Shown here in pieces: positions 60,986 through 64,000 of a DNA stretch of 64,000 nt (its first letter is position 1; each line of letters opens with the position of its first letter). Both the position numbers and the translations under genes were made by a program. The stretch is from contig NZ_JAMTCF010000007.1 of the NCBI RefSeq assembly GCF_024171695.1, positions 310,001 through 374,000 of the forward strand, given 5' to 3'. This DNA comes from Actinosynnema pretiosum. GTDB taxonomy: Bacteria; Actinomycetota; Actinomycetes; Mycobacteriales; Pseudonocardiaceae. Below the pieces are notes generated by a model. The model worked only from the letters and a program-made list of their open reading frames with translations. It did not search any database and was not told where the DNA came from.

Positions 60986-62256
60986 GCCACACCGCTGTCG
61001 ACGTCATCAGGGCGAAGCGCGACGGGCACCGGCTCACCGACGGCCAGGTCGACTGGGTCGTCGACGCCTACACCAGGGGCGAGGTCGCCGACGAGCAGAT
61101 GTCCGCGCTCGCCATGGCGATCTTCCTCAACGGCATGGACGCCGCCGAGACGGCCAGGTGGACCAGGGCCATGATCGCGTCCGGCGACGTGCTGGACCTG
61201 CAGGTCGACCGCCCCACCGTGGACAAGCACTCCACCGGCGGCGTCGGCGACAAGATCACCCTCCCGCTGGCCCCGCTGGTCGCCGCGTGCGGCGCGGCCG
61301 TGCCGCAGCTGTCCGGCAGGGGCCTCGGGCACACCGGCGGCACCCTGGACAAGCTGGAGTCCATCCCCGGCTGGCGGGCGCAGCTGTCCCTGGAGGAGAT
61401 CAGCGCCCAGCTGGGCTCGGTCGGCGCCGTGGTCTGCGCGGCCACCACCGGCCTTGCCCCGGCGGACCGCAAGCTGTACGCGCTGCGGGACGTCACCGGC
61501 ACGGTCGAGGCGATCCCGCTGATCGCCAGCTCGATCATGTCGAAGAAGATCGCCGAGGGCGCGGACGCGCTGGTGCTGGACGTGAAGGTCGGCTCCGGGG
61601 CGTTCATGAAGACCGAGGAGCGGGCGCGCGCCCTCGCGCGGGCCCTGGTGGACATCGGCGTCGACCACGGCCGCAAGGTCACCGCGCTGCTGACGGACAT
61701 GTCGGTGCCGCTGGGCGCGGCGGTCGGCAACGCGATCGAGGTCGCCGAGTCGGTGGACGTGCTGCGCGGCGGCGGCCCGGAGGACGTGGTCGAGCTGACC
61801 GTGGCCCTGGCCCGCGAGATGCTGGCGCTGGCCGGGATCGACGTGGACCCGGCGCGCGTGCTGGCGTCCGGCGAGGCGTACGAGACGTGGGCCAGGATGA
61901 TCAGGGCCCAGGGCGGCGACCCGGAGGCGGCGCTGCCGGTCGCGAAGCACACGCGGGTGCTGGAGGCGGCCGAGGACGGCGTGCTGACCGGGCTGGACGC
62001 GTACGCGGTCGGCGTGGCGGCGTGGCGGCTGGGCGCCGGTCGGGCCCGCAAGGAGGACCCGGTGCAGGCCGGGGCCGGGGTGCGGTGCCTGGTGAAGCCG
62101 GGTGCGAGCGTGAGCGCGGGGCAGCCGATCGCGGAGCTGCACACGGACACGCCGGAGGCCTTCGACGCGGCGTTCGAGACGCTGCGCGGCGGGGTGGAGC
62201 TGAACGGGGAGAGCACCGAGCGCTCGGCGCTGGTGATCGACACCATTCGCGGCTGA
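60982..62256 (+). CDS. deoA: thymidine phosphorylase
   Basis: A 424-residue pyrimidine nucleoside phosphorylase that splits thymidine or (deoxy)uridine with phosphate. Start GTG 60982 overlaps the cdd stop by 4 bases. It has the family signature SGRGLGHTGGTLDKLESIPG, the phosphate-binding DKHSTGGVGDKITL and the active-site SSIMSKKIAEGADALVLDVK. The C-terminal alpha/beta domain (PYNP_C type) is complete. It closes the uptake and salvage operon: imported nucleosides are deaminated and then broken to base plus sugar phosphate. A strong hairpin follows the stop. Confidence 0.96.
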   Translation: MSHTAVDVIRAKRDGHRLTDGQVDWVVDAYTRGEVADEQMSALAMAIFLNGMDAAETARWTRAMIASGDVLDLQVDRPTVDKHSTGGVGDKITLPLAPLVAACGAAVPQLSGRGLGHTGGTLDKLESIPGWRAQLSLEEISAQLGSVGAVVCAATTGLAPADRKLYALRDVTGTVEAIPLIASSIMSKKIAEGADALVLDVKVGSGAFMKTEERARALARALVDIGVDHGRKVTALLTDMSVPLGAAVGNAIEVAESVDVLRGGGPEDVVELTVALAREMLALAGIDVDPARVLASGEAYETWARMIRAQGGDPEAALPVAKHTRVLEAAEDGVLTGLDAYAVGVAAWRLGAGRARKEDPVQAGAGVRCLVKPGASVSAGQPIAELHTDTPEAFDAAFETLRGGVELNGESTERSALVIDTIRG

Positions 62257-62274
62257 GACCGGGACGACGGACGG

Positions 62275-62302
62275 AGGGGCGCGGCCGGGTGGCCGCGCCC
62301 CT
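62275..62302 (+). terminator. hairpin terminator, bidirectional
   Basis: AGGGGCGCGGCC pairs with GGCCGCGCCCCT around GGGT, 18 nt after deoA. It can also serve the converging gene ending at 62318. Confidence 0.75.
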
Positions 62303-62317
62303 TCGGCGTTCCTAGGC

Positions 62318-62902
62318 TCAGCGGCAGTTGTAGATCGCGCGCACCGGGGCCCAGTTGACGTTGGTCGCCTGCTTCGAGCTGGCGGCAGGCATGATCCAGG
62401 TGGTGTCGTTCGTGAAGAGCAGCACCGGCTTCGTCCCCGTGGTCTGGTTGTTGTGCCAGGAGCCGGTCGTGCTCCACGGGATCGGGTACCCGCCGCAGTC
62501 GTACATGCCGATGTTGTCGCCCCTGAAGTGCTCCTGCGCGTAGGCGCAGAACCAGCCGTAGCGCGCCCAGTTCCCGCTGCACTGCGGGTCGTTGTCGAGC
62601 GTCGTCGCACCGCCGACCAGCGCCCTCGTCCGGTCCTCGCCGGGCACGGTCACGGTGAGCACCGCGCCCCCGAGGTCGATCCGGTTGGGCGCGACCTGCT
62701 CGCCTCCGACCTCCCCCAGGTAGTCGTCGACCTTGTCCTGCAACCCCTCGGCCTGCTCCGCCGTCAACCCGGCCGCGCGGGCCTGCGCGGTGAAGCGGCT
62801 CCCGGTGTCCGCGTTCGCCACGCCGCCGAGCAGCAGGGACATCACCGCCCCGGCCACCGCCCCCAGCGCGATCAGCTTCCTGCTCCACCGCTCCACGACC
62901 AT
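62318..62902 (-). CDS. secreted protein resembling peptidase-inhibitor family I36 (paralog A)
   Basis: A 194-residue protein with a signal peptide (about 1-31, cleavage near VANADT). A helical segment (FTAQARAAGLTAEQAEGLQD) is followed by a short beta unit, then a Cys/Trp/Gly-rich domain (CSGNWARYGWFCAYAQEHFR, MYDCGGYPIPW, SWHNNQTTGTKP) ending in a C-terminal Cys. This looks like the beta/gamma-crystallin-like I36 fold, known for the Streptomyces metalloprotease inhibitor SMPI. Four Cys probably form disulfides. ATG 62902 has AGGGGGAA upstream. The close relative lies 185 bp upstream on the same strand. Inhibitor function is inferred only. Confidence 0.75.
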   Translation of the reverse strand: MVVERWSRKLIALGAVAGAVMSLLLGGVANADTGSRFTAQARAAGLTAEQAEGLQDKVDDYLGEVGGEQVAPNRIDLGGAVLTVTVPGEDRTRALVGGATTLDNDPQCSGNWARYGWFCAYAQEHFRGDNIGMYDCGGYPIPWSTTGSWHNNQTTGTKPVLLFTNDTTWIMPAASSKQATNVNWAPVRAIYNCR

Positions 62903-63017
62903 GCTTCCCCCTGTGGCAGTCCAGGTGATCGAACTCGACGGTATCGGCGGCCGAACCACCGGAGGCGACCTTTCGGGCCTGGTCGAATCCCGGTCCCCGG
63001 CGAGTCGCCACGAAGCG

Positions 63018-63048
63018 CAAGGGCCCGCCCCCGAAGGGGCGAGCCCTG
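63018..63048 (-). terminator. hairpin terminator after paralog B
   Basis: On the minus strand a GGGC..GCCCC stem closes on TTCG and returns GGGGC...GCCC, about 40 nt beyond the gene stop. Confidence 0.6.
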
Positions 63049-63087
63049 CTCGCGCGGCGTTCGAGACGCCGCGTTCGGGCCTGCGGG

Positions 63088-63666
63088 TCAGCAGTTCTTG
63101 ATGCGGGACACCGGGCTCCAGCCCACCCCGCTCGCCTGCTGCGAGTCGGCCGGGGGCATGTGCCACGGCGGCTGGCCGTTGTTGAAGTAGAGCCAGGGCC
63201 TGGTACCGGTGGTCTGGTTGTTGTGCCACGACCCCATCGTGATCCACGGGATGTAGTACACGCCGCAGTAGAACATCCCGATGTTGTTGCCGCTGAACCG
63301 CTCGTTCTCGTACGCGCAGAACCAGCCGTACCGCGCCCAGTTCCCGTTGCACTCGGGTGCGTTGTCGACGTTCGCGCCGACCTCGCCGAGGAATCTCGTC
63401 CGGTCCTCGCCGGGCACGGTCACGGTGAGCACCGCGCCCCCGAGGTCGATCCGGTTGGGGGCGACCTGCTTGCCGCCCACCTCCCGCAGGTAGTCGTCGA
63501 CCTTGTCCTGCAACCCCTCGGCCTGCTCCGCCGTCAACCCAGCCGCGCGGGCCTGCGCGGTGAACGCGCCCTCCCCGCTCGCGCTCGCCGTGCCGCCCAG
63601 CAGCAGCGACACCACTGCCGCCGCCACCGCCCCCAGTGCGATGAGCCTGCCGCTCCTCCGAACCAC
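63088..63666 (-). CDS. secreted protein resembling peptidase-inhibitor family I36 (paralog B)
   Basis: A 192-residue protein starting at GTG 63666 (AGGGGGAA upstream, same context as paralog A); a longer open frame exists but lacks support. Signal peptide about 1-30. It aligns with paralog A over its whole length; the helical part (AQARAAGLTAEQAEGLQDKV) and VLTVTVPGEDRTR are nearly identical. The surface loops differ (FLGEVGANVDNAPE; NNGQPPWHMPPAD), which could change the target. Four Cys are conserved. A tandem duplication. Confidence 0.75.
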   Translation of the reverse strand: MVRRSGRLIALGAVAAAVVSLLLGGTASASGEGAFTAQARAAGLTAEQAEGLQDKVDDYLREVGGKQVAPNRIDLGGAVLTVTVPGEDRTRFLGEVGANVDNAPECNGNWARYGWFCAYENERFSGNNIGMFYCGVYYIPWITMGSWHNNQTTGTRPWLYFNNGQPPWHMPPADSQQASGVGWSPVSRIKNC

Positions 63667-64000
63667 TGTTCCCCCTGGTGGATCGCGCGGGGCGGTCGTG
63701 GAACCGGACGCCCCGCGATCGGCGCCCGCCGGACTCCCCGGTCCTGCGGGCACCCCCGACGCTAGCCGCGCAACGGCCGCCCACCCCCGCCTTTCGACGG
63801 TGCTCGAAGCACTGCGGGAACGCGCACCCGTGCCGCCCCACGCACGCGAAAGGGCCCGACCCCCGTGAGGGGCGGGCCCTTCCGAGCGCTCGCGCCGCGC
63901 TGGAGTCTCCCCGACCAGCGGGCGCCCGTGATCAGGCGCTCAAGTTCATCCGTCCGGCTCGCGGCCGTCCGGTCAGCCCGCCGTCCGGCAGGCTCGTCCG
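63667..64000. other. right-edge non-coding stretch
   Basis: Apart from a hairpin at 63850-63881, nothing is supported here. A minus-strand gene may enter from the right (a TGA lies near 63973), but too little is present to tell. Confidence 0.4.
63850..63881 (-). terminator. hairpin, probable terminator for a gene to the right
   Basis: AAGGGCCCG/ACCCC pairs with GGGG/CGGGCCCTT around CGTGA. No gene inside the window ends next to it. Confidence 0.55.

Overview
The window is very GC-rich and almost entirely coding. It comes from a filamentous actinomycete, most likely Pseudonocardiales close to Actinosynnema, Saccharothrix or Lentzea. This is inferred from the F420-cofactor gene fbiC, an actinobacterial sdhCDAB order, an SCO4848-type membrane protein beside a D-Ala-D-Ala carboxypeptidase, frequent GTG starts and several apparently leaderless promoters. 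The genus cannot be proved from the sequence alone.

Left housekeeping block (1-10.5 kb). It holds the 3' end of fbiC, a small exported/membrane protein, trpS, a YihY/BrkB membrane protein, two small membrane proteins on the minus strand, a penicillin-binding-type D,D-carboxypeptidase with a long Pro-rich tail, and then the succinate dehydrogenase operon (sdhC-sdhD-sdhA-sdhB, minus strand). Right housekeeping block (55.4-62.3 kb). It is one tightly coupled plus-strand operon for nucleoside uptake and salvage: a BMP-family lipoprotein, a double ATPase, two permeases, cytidine deaminase and thymidine phosphorylase. Two tandem secreted proteins resembling peptidase-inhibitor family I36 follow on the minus strand.

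Accessory block (10.7-54.9 kb, all minus strand). Five genes lie between the two housekeeping blocks and look like one operon: (1) a YbaB/EbfC-like small protein; (2) a 554-residue protein with a WXG100-like segment, hydrophobic helices and a long coiled coil; (3) an 11,939-codon gene filling 35.8 kb without a stop; (4) a putative immunity gene coupled to it by a GTGA overlap; (5) a 1,549-residue relative of part of the giant protein. The giant protein reads as a polymorphic toxin with several predicted effector domains. From the N-terminus these are: a short helical region; about eleven 25-residue tandem repeats; a ~1,080-residue Pro/Thr/Ala region; two ~1,400-1,550-residue modules that each keep an HD-hydrolase motif set; a zinc-metalloprotease-like domain (HExxHxxGxxD); a possible glycosyltransferase-like domain; an OTU-like domain without the catalytic Cys; a ~1,900-residue beta-rich module ending in a coiled coil; a second metalloprotease-like domain; a region resembling edema-factor/ExoY adenylate cyclases; a second copy of the beta-rich module; hexapeptide repeats; a coiled coil; and a C-terminal papain-fold (Tox-PL, glutamine-deamidase type) domain with an intact Cys-His-Asp triad. 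The immunity candidate is a tandem duplication of a YrhB/Imm35-like unit fused to segments that look like a catalytically dead version of the toxin fold. Export by a type VII-like system is inferred from the first two genes; no secretion machinery is encoded in the window.
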